The translations under genes were made by a program, and so were the position numbers. Below are positions 1 to 10,450 of a stretch of 64,000 nt of DNA, one piece after another; within the stretch, counting starts at the first letter, position 1, and every line of letters starts with the position of its first letter. The DNA comes from Calliphora vicina (Eukaryota > Arthropoda > Insecta > Diptera > Calliphoridae), in assembly GCF_958450345.1 (NCBI RefSeq), contig NC_088782.1, positions 6,457,501-6,521,500 on the forward strand, written 5' to 3'. The notes beneath the pieces were generated by a model. It was not told where the DNA came from. It saw only the letters and a list, made by a program, of their open reading frames with translations, and did no database searches.

Positions 1-272
1 TTTTCTTGGACATTTCATATTCTCTTCTCATAAGATCCTATGTGTGTTGTAGACATTTCATGTTATATGCTTTCTCAATTCTTATTGTGGGCGGAAAGAG
101 AACTTACTCTTAATTCCAATTTTTTAAATTCTACTTCTTCTTTACGTTTTAGTTCCATTTTTTCCGCCTTGGTCAACTTTTTCTTTTTTGATGACGCTAT
201 AGGAGCTTCATCTTGTAAATATTCAGCATACATGGTATCTGGAGATGCTTCATTAGTATTAGCTGTGGCCAT
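1..272 (-). CDS. 5' end of an unrecognised lysine-rich protein (two coding exons, runs off the left edge)
   Basis: Two exons on the minus strand read as one protein. Exon 1 runs from the ATG at 272 down to 108 (55 codons). It ends at a clean donor (GTAAGT, 107-102), then a 70-bp intron ends in an acceptor (ACACACATAG, 47-38), and exon 2 runs from 37 off the window. The join is in phase 0 and gives ...FKKLELR/DLMRREYEMSKK. The start MATANTNEASPDTMYAEY is acidic and polar. It is followed by a strongly basic stretch with KKKKLTKAEK at residues 29-38, and then an alternating-charge segment that could form a helix or coiled coil. A basic, helical N-terminus of this kind is common in nucleolar or ribosome-associated proteins, but I do not recognise the family and assign no function. 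The 5' UTR must lie above 272. Splice sites and phase make a real gene likely. Confidence 0.6.
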
Positions 273-1339
273 TTTAGAATATTATCGAAATATATTGGGT
301 TTTAAAGAATGTTACTGGTAGAGAGAAAAAATATATTTTTTTTTGGTTATGAATCAAAATTTTTATATTTATAGAAATTACCGAAACGTAGACGTAGTTA
401 GTAGAGTTTTATCGTTCGTTAAAATACATTGCGCAATGGAGCATTTTATGGTCCGATTGAAAATAAAATTATGTAAAAACAAGTTATGAAATAGCACATA
501 TGGCAAGTGTCCTCCACGCCTTTGGAATAAAATTTCGGTGATGCGAGTCCAAAAATAATCGATTTTGAATTCGATCGAATCGAGTTTTTTTTGCCTGGAA
601 AACTGTTATTACTCTTTGCAACCAAACTTTGCTTCCTAGAAAAAAATATTCTTAGGGAACTTATAAAGCTTTTATATTTTTTTGAAAGGTAACTCAACAA
701 GGATAGCTCTTAAGTAGAAAACTCATAAAATATGCTAATAGGGGTTTCCCTAGGCCCTTCCGAATTTTACTTATTTTTTACGAAATTTTGAATATAGCCT
801 AAATGTGTTCTAAAATACCAAAGCTGGGATTCCAAAGCGGGCATCAATTTTAGATACAATGATGTATTTGATATTATATATTACCAGGTCAGAACCATGG
901 GCGATTTTTTATTTTTTGCATCCATACAAATCGACCCTAACATGTTATCTTTTAAAATTACACATTTGCCAAAAGTTTTTATCAAATACACAATTTCAAT
1001 TTGATTAAAATTCGTTAAAAATAAAGACAATGGACTATTAACTGGAAATACTTGTGTTTAGTATCGTCAGAAAGGTAATTTAATATACTATAAAATGAAA
1101 TGAACAAAATTAAAAAAATTACAATCGTTAAATCTTAAATTACACATTTGAACCCAATAGGCTGCTCTCACAGTCTCTGATAAGACTGATGGCAGTATAC
1201 ATTAACATCAAGAGAGAAAAAAATCTGATTTATGTCCAAAATATTTTTACGTTTTTACCTTTTAAAAACGGTGGTTTATTTATTTTAAATTAAACGTATT
1301 TTTTTAATTGCAAATAAAAGCGATCAGTAGTTTAAAATT
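273..1339. other. Upstream flank of the minus-strand gene, no further gene seen
   Basis: This AT-rich stretch should contain the promoter and 5' UTR of the minus-strand gene ending at 272. I could not place an initiator with confidence. Reading frames here are short and low in complexity. I see no transposon ends. Confidence 0.4.
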
Positions 1340-1615
1340 TGTAACAACTCTTTATTTATATAAAACTAGTTGTCTCCGGCTTTGCCCGGTAGCATTTACC
1401 AATGTTAGTTCTTTAAGTTTCTCCAACCAACATAAACCTGCCTGTTCTTATTTATTTCCAAATAAAATATCTAAATTTGTACTGCATACTTTAGGGAGCT
1501 CTTTTATTACTCACAAAAAAAGGAATTTCCGAGTTTTACCCGGAATTTTTGAATTTTTTTTTTACAAACCATCTCCTGAAAATTTCGAATCGAATAAAAA
1601 ATCAGCCAAATCGGC
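1340..1615 (-). repeat. Helitron-like interspersed repeat (family R3), fragment
   Basis: This is the reverse complement of the repeat at 38805-39140. Both share the block reading CCGGGTAAAACTCGGAAATT on one strand, the GCTACCGGGC segment and the CTAGT..TATATAAA end. The sequence 'GAACGGCTGGAGCGATTTGGCTG', represented here by its core CGATTTGGCTGATTTTTT, resembles non-autonomous insect Helitrons. The family assignment is an inference. Its inner end abuts R2 directly at ~1615. Confidence 0.4.
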
Positions 1616-2040
1616 TGGCTGTCCATGTAAACCTTGTGCGCAGAGTACAGGTTGCAATTTTGAAGATATTTCGATGAAATTTGGTACATATTATTTTTTT
1701 CGGCTCAAGCCTATTGAAACTGGCTGAAATCGGTCCATTATTTCACCTAGCCCCATACAAATGTCCTTCAAAAATTGGACTTTATCGGTCAGAAATATTT
1801 AATTTATAAATGTATCTCCACAAATTCCGCTCCAAATAAGTTTTATATACACAAAATTCATGTCACCAAATTTTGTTACGATCGGTCCATAATTAGGCAT
1901 AGCTCCCATAAAGACCCGCTTCCGAAAATCACTCAAAAATATAAATTATTGAAATTTTAAAAGAAAAAAAATATTTTTGCTCTTTTACTTAGTGTAGGTA
2001 TTATATGGTCGGGCTTGACCGATCATACTTTCTTACGTGT
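1615..2040 (+). repeat. R2 Helentron-like repeat, partial copy with hairpin end on the right
   Basis: The copy holds the GGCTGGCTGTCCATGTAAA block, the 'cggtccataattaggcat' block and a terminal hairpin (ATGGTCGG..TTGACCGATCAT, near 2007-2030) followed by the shared end CTTACGTGT. It reads as one family with 13203-14045, 15778-16265, 19390-19864, 33943-35216 and 58770-59175. Confidence 0.7.
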
Positions 2041-2385
2041 TTTTATCTATATCTGGATTACTAAGTCATTAATATATACAATTGCAAAAATGTATGCATA
2101 TAAGGCTATAGTAATTTGGATCTAGCTACAATGGGTCAAAATCGGGAAAAATATTATTTAAGAAGATTTTTTTTAACAAAAAAAATTTTTTGTCATACTT
2201 TTTTTTCACTAACAAATTTAAACAAAAATAAAAAAAAATTAAAAAAAAAATTTGTAAAAAAATTAAAAACAAAAAATTTACGAATTTTTTTAAAAAAAAT
2301 TAATTTTCAAAAAAAAATTATGTTTAGTTTGCTGAAGGGTATATAAGATTCAGCACAGCTGAATATAGTTCTCTTACTTGTTTTT
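2040..2385 (+). repeat. R1 Helentron-like repeat, partial copy
   Basis: It carries ATCTGGATTACTAAGTCATT, then CAATGGGTCAAAATCGGG, then an A-rich tract, then GAAGGGTATATAAGATTC and a hairpin end followed by CTCTTACTTGT. It joins the R2 copy at 2040 head to tail, so R3, R2 and R1 form an uninterrupted chain of repeats. Confidence 0.7.
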
Positions 2386-3346
2386 ATCTATATTTGGTTA
2401 CTAACCCCCATTCAATTTTTTTTCCTTGATTATTCGAATAATTTGTATTCGATTGACAACCCAATTCTTACTTGTTTTACAATAAAATTTGTGATTCGAA
2501 TACTTTCAACATTTTCACATAAGTCCTAATAATGACTTAGTATAGGACTTCTTAAGTAAATCACTATTCGTGGAATGAATTTCTCAAATACCTGTAAACT
2601 TTATCTATGTATATATGTACAATAAAATCTATGTGCAATAAAATATAATAAAATTTCTTCTTTAGTTTCTCAGTTTAAAGAAATAAACTTTTTCATATTT
2701 AGGTAAACAAACTTTCTAGTTAATTTCCAACTGTGAAATACAGCCTATGAATTATATTAACACATTGTTTCTATTAACAATTTATTAATATTTATAACAA
2801 TTATATTTGAAGAGCTAGTACTTCAGAGATATGTTGGCCAGCAAATAAAATAAGCAAACACAAAAAATTCCTAAGGTTAATTAATCAAATCTAAAGGTAC
2901 TTAAAGTTTTAGCACGCAAGTAACCAACTATACTTATCAGCTTAATTTATAGATGTCATCTAGATAATCAAGTCTTAATCGACAAATACGACGACGATTA
3001 TAATTTTGTTATTACCTCAAGATAAAATATTTTGTTTTAAATTAGTTGTTGTTTTCTGGTACAAAATTTGCAAACGATTATTTATTTACAAGATAAAGAA
3101 GCCAGCCAGTAGTTTTTACAGCGTTTGTATTAACGCTCAAGCTGAGAAAACGAAATTCGTAACCCAATAAACATGAAATGTGTGAGCAAATCAAGAGCAA
3201 GACAAGGGTGTATATGTGGTATAAACGATCGCAAACAATAAAGCTGCTAAAGCAGTTACTCTGTTGCCTGACTGCCTGCCTGGTCGAGCAGTTACTGACT
3301 GGATTTGTTTTGAAACCATATTCGTGGAGTAACAGACATATGGGGT
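2386..3346. other. AT-rich DNA without recognised features
   Basis: I see no gene and no transposon ends. The base composition becomes more balanced from ~3100, towards the promoter at 3349. Confidence 0.4.
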
Positions 3347-3381
3347 TTAGTCGTTTGCAGAGACTCAAACGCTTTAGACGG
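3347..3381 (+). promoter_or_regulatory. Inr/MTE/DPE-type core promoter, start near 3349
   Basis: An initiator TTAGTC (A at 3349 taken as +1; one mismatch to TCAKTY) is followed by AGACG at 3376-3380. This is a perfect match to the downstream promoter element RGWYV, beginning exactly at +28. Between them CAAACGC begins at +18 and matches six of the first seven positions of the MTE. There is no TATA box. The exact spacing is what makes this credible. It would drive the exon ending at 3667. Confidence 0.55.
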
Positions 3382-3667
3382 TTTTCAAGTGTTACAAGCT
3401 GCAAAAATATTTAAAGAAAAAAAGCGCTAATAATAATAAAATAACATAAAATAAATACAGTTTCAAACTCGAAATAGCCAATAAGGAAAACAAAAATATA
3501 AAATTACTGGTTTATTTGAAACCACTACAAGTCATAAAATAAAAATAATAGAAATCAATAGATTTCAAGTGAGAAAGTTTGTTAGAAAAGTGTATTTATT
3601 CAAAAAATAAGAGTGGCTTTGAAGCATTTTAAGGAATTTTAAATCTAGCAGCATCAATTCTCTACAG
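3349..3667 (+). other. Putative non-coding first exon (5' UTR)
   Basis: The stretch from the core promoter to a consensus donor (CTACAG|GTAAGT, exon end 3667) is a plausible 319-nt untranslated first exon. The next plus-strand coding exon is that of the SLC17 transporter at 11524, so this is most simply its leader. The link is an inference from order and strand only. Confidence 0.45.
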
Positions 3668-3921
3668 GTAAGTAAATGAAATCCTAAAGTGGTTAAGTTT
3701 TATTTATTTGAATTTTTTTCTTGAGTGACATACATTATTTCAATTATGCCAAATTCCATGAGTTTCAAAAATTAAATCTAATTCAACATTAATTACTATT
3801 GTTGTTGTTATTGCTGTTATTTGTACTTTCTACACGACAACAAAAAGTACGTGTAGAAAAATATTTATATTAGCTAATTGGCAATAAAATACTTATTAAC
3901 TAACTAGAAGAATAATAAGAA

Positions 3922-4826
3922 AAATAAGTAAGAAAACTATATTCGGCTGTGCCGAATCTTATATACTCTACAACAAAGTAAAAAAAAAGTTGAAAACAAA
4001 TTTAATGATATTTGAAAAAAACAAGTACGATAACTATATTCGGTTGTGCCGAATCTTATATACCCTTCACCAAACTAAACTTAATTTTTCTTTTTTTCAA
4101 AATTTAAAAAAAAAAAATAATAAAAAATTTGTTAAAAAAAAATCGGGTTAAAAAAATATTTGTTCCTTATATACATCGTTGCAATGGACTTTGAAATATC
4201 TATCTTTAGATATCCATATTGTCTATATTAATGACTTAGTAATCCAAATGTAGATCAAAAATAGGCAAAAAACCGAGGTTGTCCCAGTTTTTGCCTTATA
4301 TCTCTGCCATTTGTGGGCCGATTTTATCGATGTTAAATAGCGACCGAGCCCGATATATTGATGTATCAATCATGTTTGTAAGTTATTTGTGGGCTACGGA
4401 AAGTTGATTTGGTGGTCCCGATTTTGACCCATTGTTGGTCCGAATTACTATGGTTTTATATTTGTACGTCGTTGGAAAGGTCTTTGAAGTATCTATCATT
4501 AGATATCCATATTGTTTATATTAATGACTTAGTAGTCAAGATTTAGATCAAAATCAAAAGTCGAGGTAGTCGTGGTAGCCAATATCTCAGCCAGTTGTGG
4601 GTCGATTTTCTCGATTTTAAATAGCAACTGAACCGGGAGTATAGCGGATATATTGATGTATGAATCATGTATGTAAGATATTTGGGGGCTATGGGAAATT
4701 GATTTCAACGACTCCTTTATCGAAAATGATTAAGAATATTTATACATTATGGAGTCGCAATTGAAAAATGTATAAATTACAAACGGAATGACAAACTTGC
4801 CACTCATGGTGCAGGGTATAAAAATA
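3922..4826 (+). repeat. R1 Helentron-like repeat with a duplicated hairpin end
   Basis: The left end carries two successive copies of the terminal hairpin, TTCGGCTGTGCCGAA at ~3941 and TTCGGTTGTGCCGAA at ~4039, so one R1 end has landed beside another. The standard interior follows: T/A-rich tract, TTTTGACCCATTG, repeated 'ttagatatccatattgt' blocks, and the end CTCATGGTGCAGGGTATAAA. Confidence 0.7.
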
Positions 4827-5280
4827 CAAAAACAGAGATTAATTCCTACAAATAGAGATATAAAATTATTGTGTGACATAAAGATAAAAATTTTGTTTGT
4901 TAATTGGCATGAGGAAATATACTCTATAGTACCCACTAAAGAATAAATCGAGATTTATTTTTTGACAAATAATAACACTTCTAATTACGCTAGTATAAAA
5001 ATATTTATATGTATTTGAGAGACATTTCGACATTTCTCCAATTTGCAACGATTTTTTTTAACACAAACACTCAAGATTATAAAACTCAAAATATCAAAAA
5101 TCACATAATAACTTCATATATTCTTTTACGATTAGTTAAATACATATAAACATATTATTTAATATGTAGATTGTTTTAAGTATTTAGATAATTAACAACT
5201 ACTAATACGAAATTTTATTTGAAAAGTAAAAATATCTGCCTTTTTATTTTTCATATAAATACAACTTTCATTAATTGCAG
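4827..5280. other. AT-rich DNA ending in a splice-acceptor-like tract
   Basis: I see nothing recognisable except the pyrimidine-rich tract and AG at 5279-5280 that could serve the small exon at 5281. Confidence 0.3.
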
Positions 5281-5335
5281 GTTATTAGCCCTGTCATAAA
5301 TTTTACTTTTATTGAGTTCTTCCGCTGTGTTCGAG
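5281..5335 (+). other. Possible 55-nt non-coding exon
   Basis: The segment is bounded by TTTCATTAATTGCAG and by the donor-like TTCGAG|GTATGC. It lies between the exon ending at 3667 and the exon starting at 11441. It could be an alternative or constitutive leader exon of the transporter. A second donor-like site (GTCAA|GTATGT) lies at 5606. RNA evidence is needed. Confidence 0.3.
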
Positions 5336-5779
5336 GTATGCGGAAAATTAAATTCCTCATTAAACAAAATTTCAATTTGTGGTTTCTATTGCACGCACAT
5401 ACTACAAGATTCAATTAATATCTCTTTTTATACGTTTAAGAAAAAAAAATAGTCACTCAATAGTGTACGCGATTTGTGTAGTTTTAAATTGTTAATTTGC
5501 ATTGCCGGACAATCTCAGCTCAACTTCAGTTTTAATCTTAGTTTTCATCTCGTAACGCGCGTATACCTGGACAATTTATACCACATCCCTGTTGGCTCGA
5601 GTCAAGTATGTATTTTAAAACTGCATAGTTAAAATATTTTAATATTCATTTGTTTTAAATCCAAGCAAATTAAAAGTTTAATAAACAGTTACCTTGAAAA
5701 AAATCAGAATTTGTTTTATAAATACTTTTTAAAATATATTTTAAGTGTTACTAATCGTTTTAACGGAATTTTTCAAATA

Positions 5780-5957
5780 ACTTACATACATCATACATCA
5801 ATATATCCGCTTTAGACCCGGTTCGGTTGCCATTTAAAATCTAGAAAATGGCTGAGATATAAAAATCTGGACAAACTCGATTTTTTTTTTTGATCTAAAT
5901 CTGGATTACTAAGTCATTAATATAGACAATATGGATATCTAATGATACAATTTTTTA
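5780..5957 (-). repeat. R1 fragment
   Basis: This minus-oriented interior piece of R1 carries the CATCAATATATCCGC, 'gacccggttcggt' and CTGGATTACTAAGTCATTAA blocks and lacks both ends. Confidence 0.6.
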
Positions 5958-6048
5958 AGTTTCAAACATAATTACATTTGCATTCAAGTTCCAACAAAAT
6001 GTTCAAGTGTTCGAATTTTTTGGGGCTAATAATTGGAAATAAATTTAA
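5958..6048 (+). repeat. Dispersed repeat also present at 12085-12180
   Basis: The two copies share CAACAAAATGTTCAAGTG and TTTTTGGGGCT in the same order and orientation. The family is unknown to me. Confidence 0.45.
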
Positions 6049-6049
6049 A

Positions 6050-6748
6050 AAAACAAGTAATATTGCTATATTCGGCTGTGCCGAATCTTATATACCCTTC
6101 ACCAAATTATACTTCAAAATTTTAAATATTTTTAGGTAAACAAAATTTAATTTTTTTTCCAGTTGTTTTTTTCATTTTTTGGAAAAAAAAATTTTTCGAT
6201 TGTTATTTTAAATTTTTTATTTTTTTTAATTTAAAATTTTTTTTTTTAGATTTAAAAATTTTTTTTTTTGAAAAAAAAAATTCGGGTTAAAATTTTTTTT
6301 TCCGATTTTGACCCATTGTAGGTCCATCTTACTATGGTCTTATATACGTCGTTGCAAATGTCTTTGAAATATATATCATTAGATATCCATATTGTCTATA
6401 TTAATGTCTTAGTAATCCAGATATAGGTCAAAAATCGAGGTTGTCTTGGCTTTTTCCTCATATCTCAGCCATTTGTGGACCGATTTTGCTGATTTTAAAT
6501 AGCAAAATTCTCGAAAGCATGTCTGACAGAATTATTGAAGATTTGGATACCGAAGATATCTGGGGTCTTCAGAAAATTGATTTCAACAGACAGACGGACA
6601 GACAGACAGACATGGCTTAATCGACTCCGCTATCTATAAGGATCCAGAATATATATACTTTATAGGGTCGGAAATGAAAAATGTAGAAATTACAAACGGA
6701 ATGACAAACTTATATATACCCTTCTCACGAAGGTGAAGGGTATAAAAA
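6050..6748 (+). repeat. R1 Helentron-like repeat, near full length
   Basis: The left end has CTATATTCGGCTGTGCCGAA, then TATACCCTTCACC. The right end is GAAGGTGAAGGGTATAAAA, so the subterminal pair TACCCTTCACC/GGTGAAGGGTA is inverted. Near the right end the sequence runs (GACA)n, 'atggcttaatcgactccgc', ATATATACTTTATAGGGTCG. This is the TA-core-GTCY layout of dipteran mini-me elements, part of the DINE-1/Helentron group. Confidence 0.75.
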
Positions 6749-6989
6749 TTAAGTAGGACATTTTTATGCAGTTTCCAATATTTTTCGTCCGGACTACAGA
6801 AAACCGACTCTTTGAACACAGTATCAAACTCTAAATATGTGTAAGTAAAAAAGTACCTAACTCTAAACATGGGTTAGTTTGTTTGGTACCTTTTAAGTTT
6901 TCTCCAGGCAACAGTGTTTTATAAAAACGTTTTAAATCATTGACGGCAACGAGATAGGTAACTGGAAGTCAAATCAATACCAAAAATTG

Positions 6990-7110
6990 GAACTCTAACC
7001 ATGGATAAATACACACAGATCGGAAACTCACCTGTCAAAGACCTAACTAAGTTGTCAAAAACCTAAGTGGTGAGAATATATTAGTAAAATTTTGAGTAAT
7101 TTTTTTGATT
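6990..7110 (+). repeat. Dispersed repeat with an inverted partner at 43920-44045
   Basis: GATCGGAAACTC, AAAGACCTAACT and GTTGTCAAAAACCTA occur here in order and, inverted, near 43960-44020. The spacing is conserved and the repeat is of unknown type. Confidence 0.5.
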
Positions 7111-8317
7111 GGATTTTTTCTAGTTTCCGCTCTATGACCCTGTCTCTGTTGTTTAAATTCTACAATAATAAAAAATGTCATGTCAAAAATTCCACAACAA
7201 CATTTTTTTCTTGATTTGTGCAAAATATAAACGTGTTAACAATGAAAGTGTGTTAAAAAAGTGTTTTAAAAAAATATTAAATAATATGTGTTAATGTAAT
7301 AATGTGTAAAAAAAGTTATTTTATCAATAAATGAAAGATAAAATATCAAGACAATTCATTTGTTTACATTTCTCTGAACTCCCACGGAGTAAGTGATTTT
7401 TAAAGATTGAGAGTCGGACTACTTGTTATACTTTTGTTAAAAGCTATACGCTTATGAATATACCAATTTTAAAATTTGATATATCTTGGTCCGGGTTTTT
7501 TCAGAATGTCGGACAAATTTCTCGATCGATATAAATTTATTCAAAGCATTGGCCATTGTAAAAACAATCTGGTAACATATGAGGCCAAGAAAGAATCAAG
7601 CCAATAACGGATACTATGTTCCAAAGTAGTCGGACGAGTCGCATATTCTGGGCGTTTTTCGGCCAATCCTCGCTCTAAACGAATCAGTTGAGTTTGGTAC
7701 AGGTTCCTGGTAATTTTCTAGTCATATAATAATAGATAGGACCCTTTTGCTCCCACCAATACTTACTCTTAATTTTTTATACAAAACCTGCTATTTTGGC
7801 ATTTTCAAAACATTTTCGAAATTGAATTCAAATTTTCAAAATTGCTCAAATCATCTAGAATTTATTCAATTCTATTAAAATTTATCAAATTCTATTGAAG
7901 TGTTTTTAAAAACTATAGTTTTTGGTAGCTTTAAATCATTTTGGAATTATGTTTAGTTCGAAATTACCAGAAACTGATTAAATTTTCAAAAAATTCTTTC
8001 TAAAACTTAATTTTACAAAAAAAAAAACGAAATTGAGTTAGAATTTTCGAAATTGTTCAAATAATCTAGAATTTATTAAATTCTATCGATGTGTATGTCA
8101 AAAATAAAGTTTTTGGTAGCTTTCAAACATTTTCGAATTTCAGTTCGAATTTTCGAAATTACCAGTAGATGGCAAAATTGAAAAAAAAATTTTTTTTGTC
8201 TATTTTGCTTATTGAAATAAATTTAGAGTTTATTTATGGTAAATTTGGTATTTTGGCACCATATAAGCATGTACTTAAATTTCGAAAATTGGAAAAAATC
8301 TAGTATTTTGGCAGCTT

Positions 8318-9660
8318 TAAATATTTATTTATTTATTTCAAAATTAGATAATACATAAATGTATATGCTAATTATATTAATTATAGCTATAGCAACTGGG
8401 CCTTAAGCTAAGTAGGTTTCGAATATATTTATATTAATAAAGTATGTACAAAGGTGTTGTTAGATCTTATAAAATATTTATATCCTATTATAAAATTTAA
8501 TACTTTTCAAGTAATTTATTATTTTGTTAATGGAATGTTCTGAGGGAAATGTTAGACATAAAAGTGGATTAGTATCGGAGAAAATTTGGTTTCTAATTTG
8601 TTCAAATTTAGTGCATTCACATAAGATGTGTGTGATGTTTAAGGGACAGTTATTATGACAATCACAAAGAGGACTGTCATTGCCTGCTAATAAGTGATTA
8701 TGAGTAGTCTTAGTGTGACCTAATCTAAGTCTAAGGAAGATTATTACATCCTTCCGTTCGATACTATTGATATTTTGTAACCAAGTATAGATGTTACTTT
8801 TATTCGGGTTAATAGATTTGTACCAATTATTCGTATCGGACCAAATACAGGAGTTTATGTTATAAGCTTGTTCTTTTACAAATTTACTAATATCCGAAAA
8901 ATTTCTATTCATTTTCATAGTTAGTGGTGATTTATGTGCTAGTTTTGCAGTATTATCTGCAATTTCGTTACCTGGAATCAGGGCATGACCTGGAATCCAA
9001 ATTAAAATAACTTTTGGAAAATTTTGTATAAGAAAGTTTCTGATATGTGTTGCATAAAAATTGTTGTTGTTAATATTTTTAATGGCGTGAATTGCTGATA
9101 GTGAATCGGAGCATATAGCGAAATTACCAGATTTCTGACAGTATTCGATTGCTTTATATATTGCTATTATTTCAGCCGTAAAAACTGAACTGAAATTAGG
9201 AAGTAACGAAGTAAAAATTATATTATTCTCTGATGTGATTGCAAAGGAAACTGACTCTATAGATTTGGAACCATCAGTGTAAATAAATGTACTGTCTTGA
9301 TTCTGGTTTTTGATTTCTTGAAAAAGTAAGCGGTATTGGGCTGGAGCGGTTTCTTCTTTTTTATAAGCTGATAGAGAAAAGTCGACGGATTTATCTTTTA
9401 GATTCCATGGAGGGCAAGATATCCTTTTAGGTTTTGGAAATTTAGTTGGAAAATTAAAATTTGAGGAATGTCTTATTATTTCATATAAGGCTGATTTAAT
9501 TTTACATTTTCCTTTCATTTTATAATATTTTTCTATAATTTTTTGTAATGGTGTATCATGGCAGAATATGATTGATTTGATGGCTTTTTTTAATTCTAGT
9601 TGGTATAAAATTTTTAGATTTAGAGTATTGGATTCAAAGTGGATATTTTTAATTGGAGTA
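8318..9660 (-). mobile_element. 5'-truncated non-LTR retrotransposon (RNase H-bearing, I/R1-like clade)
   Basis: The minus strand holds an uninterrupted C-terminal pol reading frame. It is followed by ~150 bp of 3' UTR and ends in an (AAAT)n-type tail (the ATTTATTTATTTATTT run near 8325-8340). The reading frame stays open upstream of its first ATG to about 9660, where similarity stops abruptly, as expected for 5' truncation during target-primed reverse transcription. It sits inside the ~200-bp satellite repeat. Confidence 0.75.
8478..9518 (-). CDS. RNase H and C-terminal domain of a non-LTR retrotransposon polyprotein
   Basis: The open part counted from its first ATG is 346 codons, and it continues upstream in frame to ~9660 without an ATG. 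Residues ~78-195 form a type I RNase H domain with all four acidic residues: D82 (YTDGS), E116 (TAEIIAI), D138 (CSDSLS) and D188 (GNEIAD), plus the conserved H178 (WIPGH). Near the end a Cys/His cluster (CDCHNNCP...THILCECTKF) matches the C-terminal finger-like motif of RNase H-bearing LINE polyproteins such as I and R1 relatives. Reverse transcriptase and endonuclease are absent. RNase H would cleave RNA in RNA:DNA hybrids. The absence of stops over more than 1.1 kb suggests a recent insertion. Confidence 0.8.
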   Translation of the reverse strand: MKGKCKIKSALYEIIRHSSNFNFPTKFPKPKRISCPPWNLKDKSVDFSLSAYKKEETAPAQYRLLFQEIKNQNQDSTFIYTDGSKSIESVSFAITSENNIIFTSLLPNFSSVFTAEIIAIYKAIEYCQKSGNFAICSDSLSAIHAIKNINNNNFYATHIRNFLIQNFPKVILIWIPGHALIPGNEIADNTAKLAHKSPLTMKMNRNFSDISKFVKEQAYNINSCIWSDTNNWYKSINPNKSNIYTWLQNINSIERKDVIIFLRLRLGHTKTTHNHLLAGNDSPLCDCHNNCPLNITHILCECTKFEQIRNQIFSDTNPLLCLTFPSEHSINKIINYLKSIKFYNRI

Positions 9661-10450
9661 GTTCAAATTTTCGAAATTTCAAAAACATTTTCAAATGGTC
9701 GATAATTTCATATAAAAACAAAGTTAAATTAGACTGACAAGACTTTTTTATGAATTGAATTTAAGTTCGAATTATCGATATTATCAGAAAGTGGTTAAAT
9801 TGCCTAGAATTCTTTCCAAAACTTACTGAAATAAGTTTTTGGAGTTTTTTTGTGGGGAATCAGCTTTAAAGTGTTTTTGAAATAGTGTTAGAATTTTCGA
9901 AATGGTTCAAACTATCTAGAATTTCATATAGAACATTCTAAAATTGCCTTGGATGTGCATTTTTAATAGATTTATATAGTTTTGTTATTAAGTTCGAAAT
10001 AACTAGAAACTGGTTAAATTGCCTAGAATTCCTTCCAAAACATGCTGAAATAAGATTGGTTAGATTTTCCATTTTAAATTCGAATTCTTGGTCTTCAAAC
10101 ATTTTTGGCTGGCCTGGGCGATCTTTGTTTTCAGTTTCAAAATCACTCGTTCTGAAACAAACAAACCATTTCTCGCACATTGAAACCGATGGAACACATT
10201 CACCATAAGAATTGGTAAGCAATCTATGTGCTTCTGCAGCACTTTTTATCAAATTAAAGAAGTAAAGCAAAACTTCCGGCATATGACACTTTGTTGGCAA
10301 AAAAATCGACATTTTCGAATCAAAAAAAAAACGTTGTTGTTTACACAACGATATGTAATCCTTCAGAATGACATAGAAATCCCTCATTTTTATGTCATAC
10401 ACCCAATAGAAAAATAAAAACTATCTTCGTCAAGTTTTTCTAGTTTTGTT

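Larger units (their letters stand above)
7780..10060. repeat. Diverged satellite-like repeat, period about 190-220 bp
   Basis: Successive blocks repeat the motifs TTTTTGGTAGCTTT (7920, 8111), AATCTAGAATTTATT (7854, 8065, similar at 9915) and TGCCTAGAATTC (9803, 10022) with 'ttcgaaattaccag' between them. Spacings of 191, 211 and 219 bp give the period. The block is interrupted at 8318-9660 by a retroelement. Confidence 0.6.
7495..10450 (-). mobile_element. Mauritiana-type mariner, split into two parts by repeat DNA
   Basis: At 10060-10450 the minus strand encodes the N-terminal helix-turn-helix half of a mariner transposase (FFNLIKSAAEAHRLLTNSYG, then DRPGQPKMFEDQE). At 7495-7775 it encodes C-terminal pieces ('LDSFLA' region and the end near 'ANNGQ..'). 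Both parts have the same orientation and the correct order. About 2.3 kb of ~200-bp repeats plus a retroelement lie between them. The reading frame is broken, so this copy is dead. Confidence 0.65.

Noticed and set aside
1308..1727. 139-codon frame without a normal ATG context
   Set aside because: It spans the R3/R2 repeat junction and its codons follow repeat sequence found elsewhere.
5500..5605. Possible promoter with TCAGTT at 5526 and donor at 5606
   Set aside because: No DPE occurs at +28 and no TATA box is present. The 3349 promoter is better supported, so it was not called.
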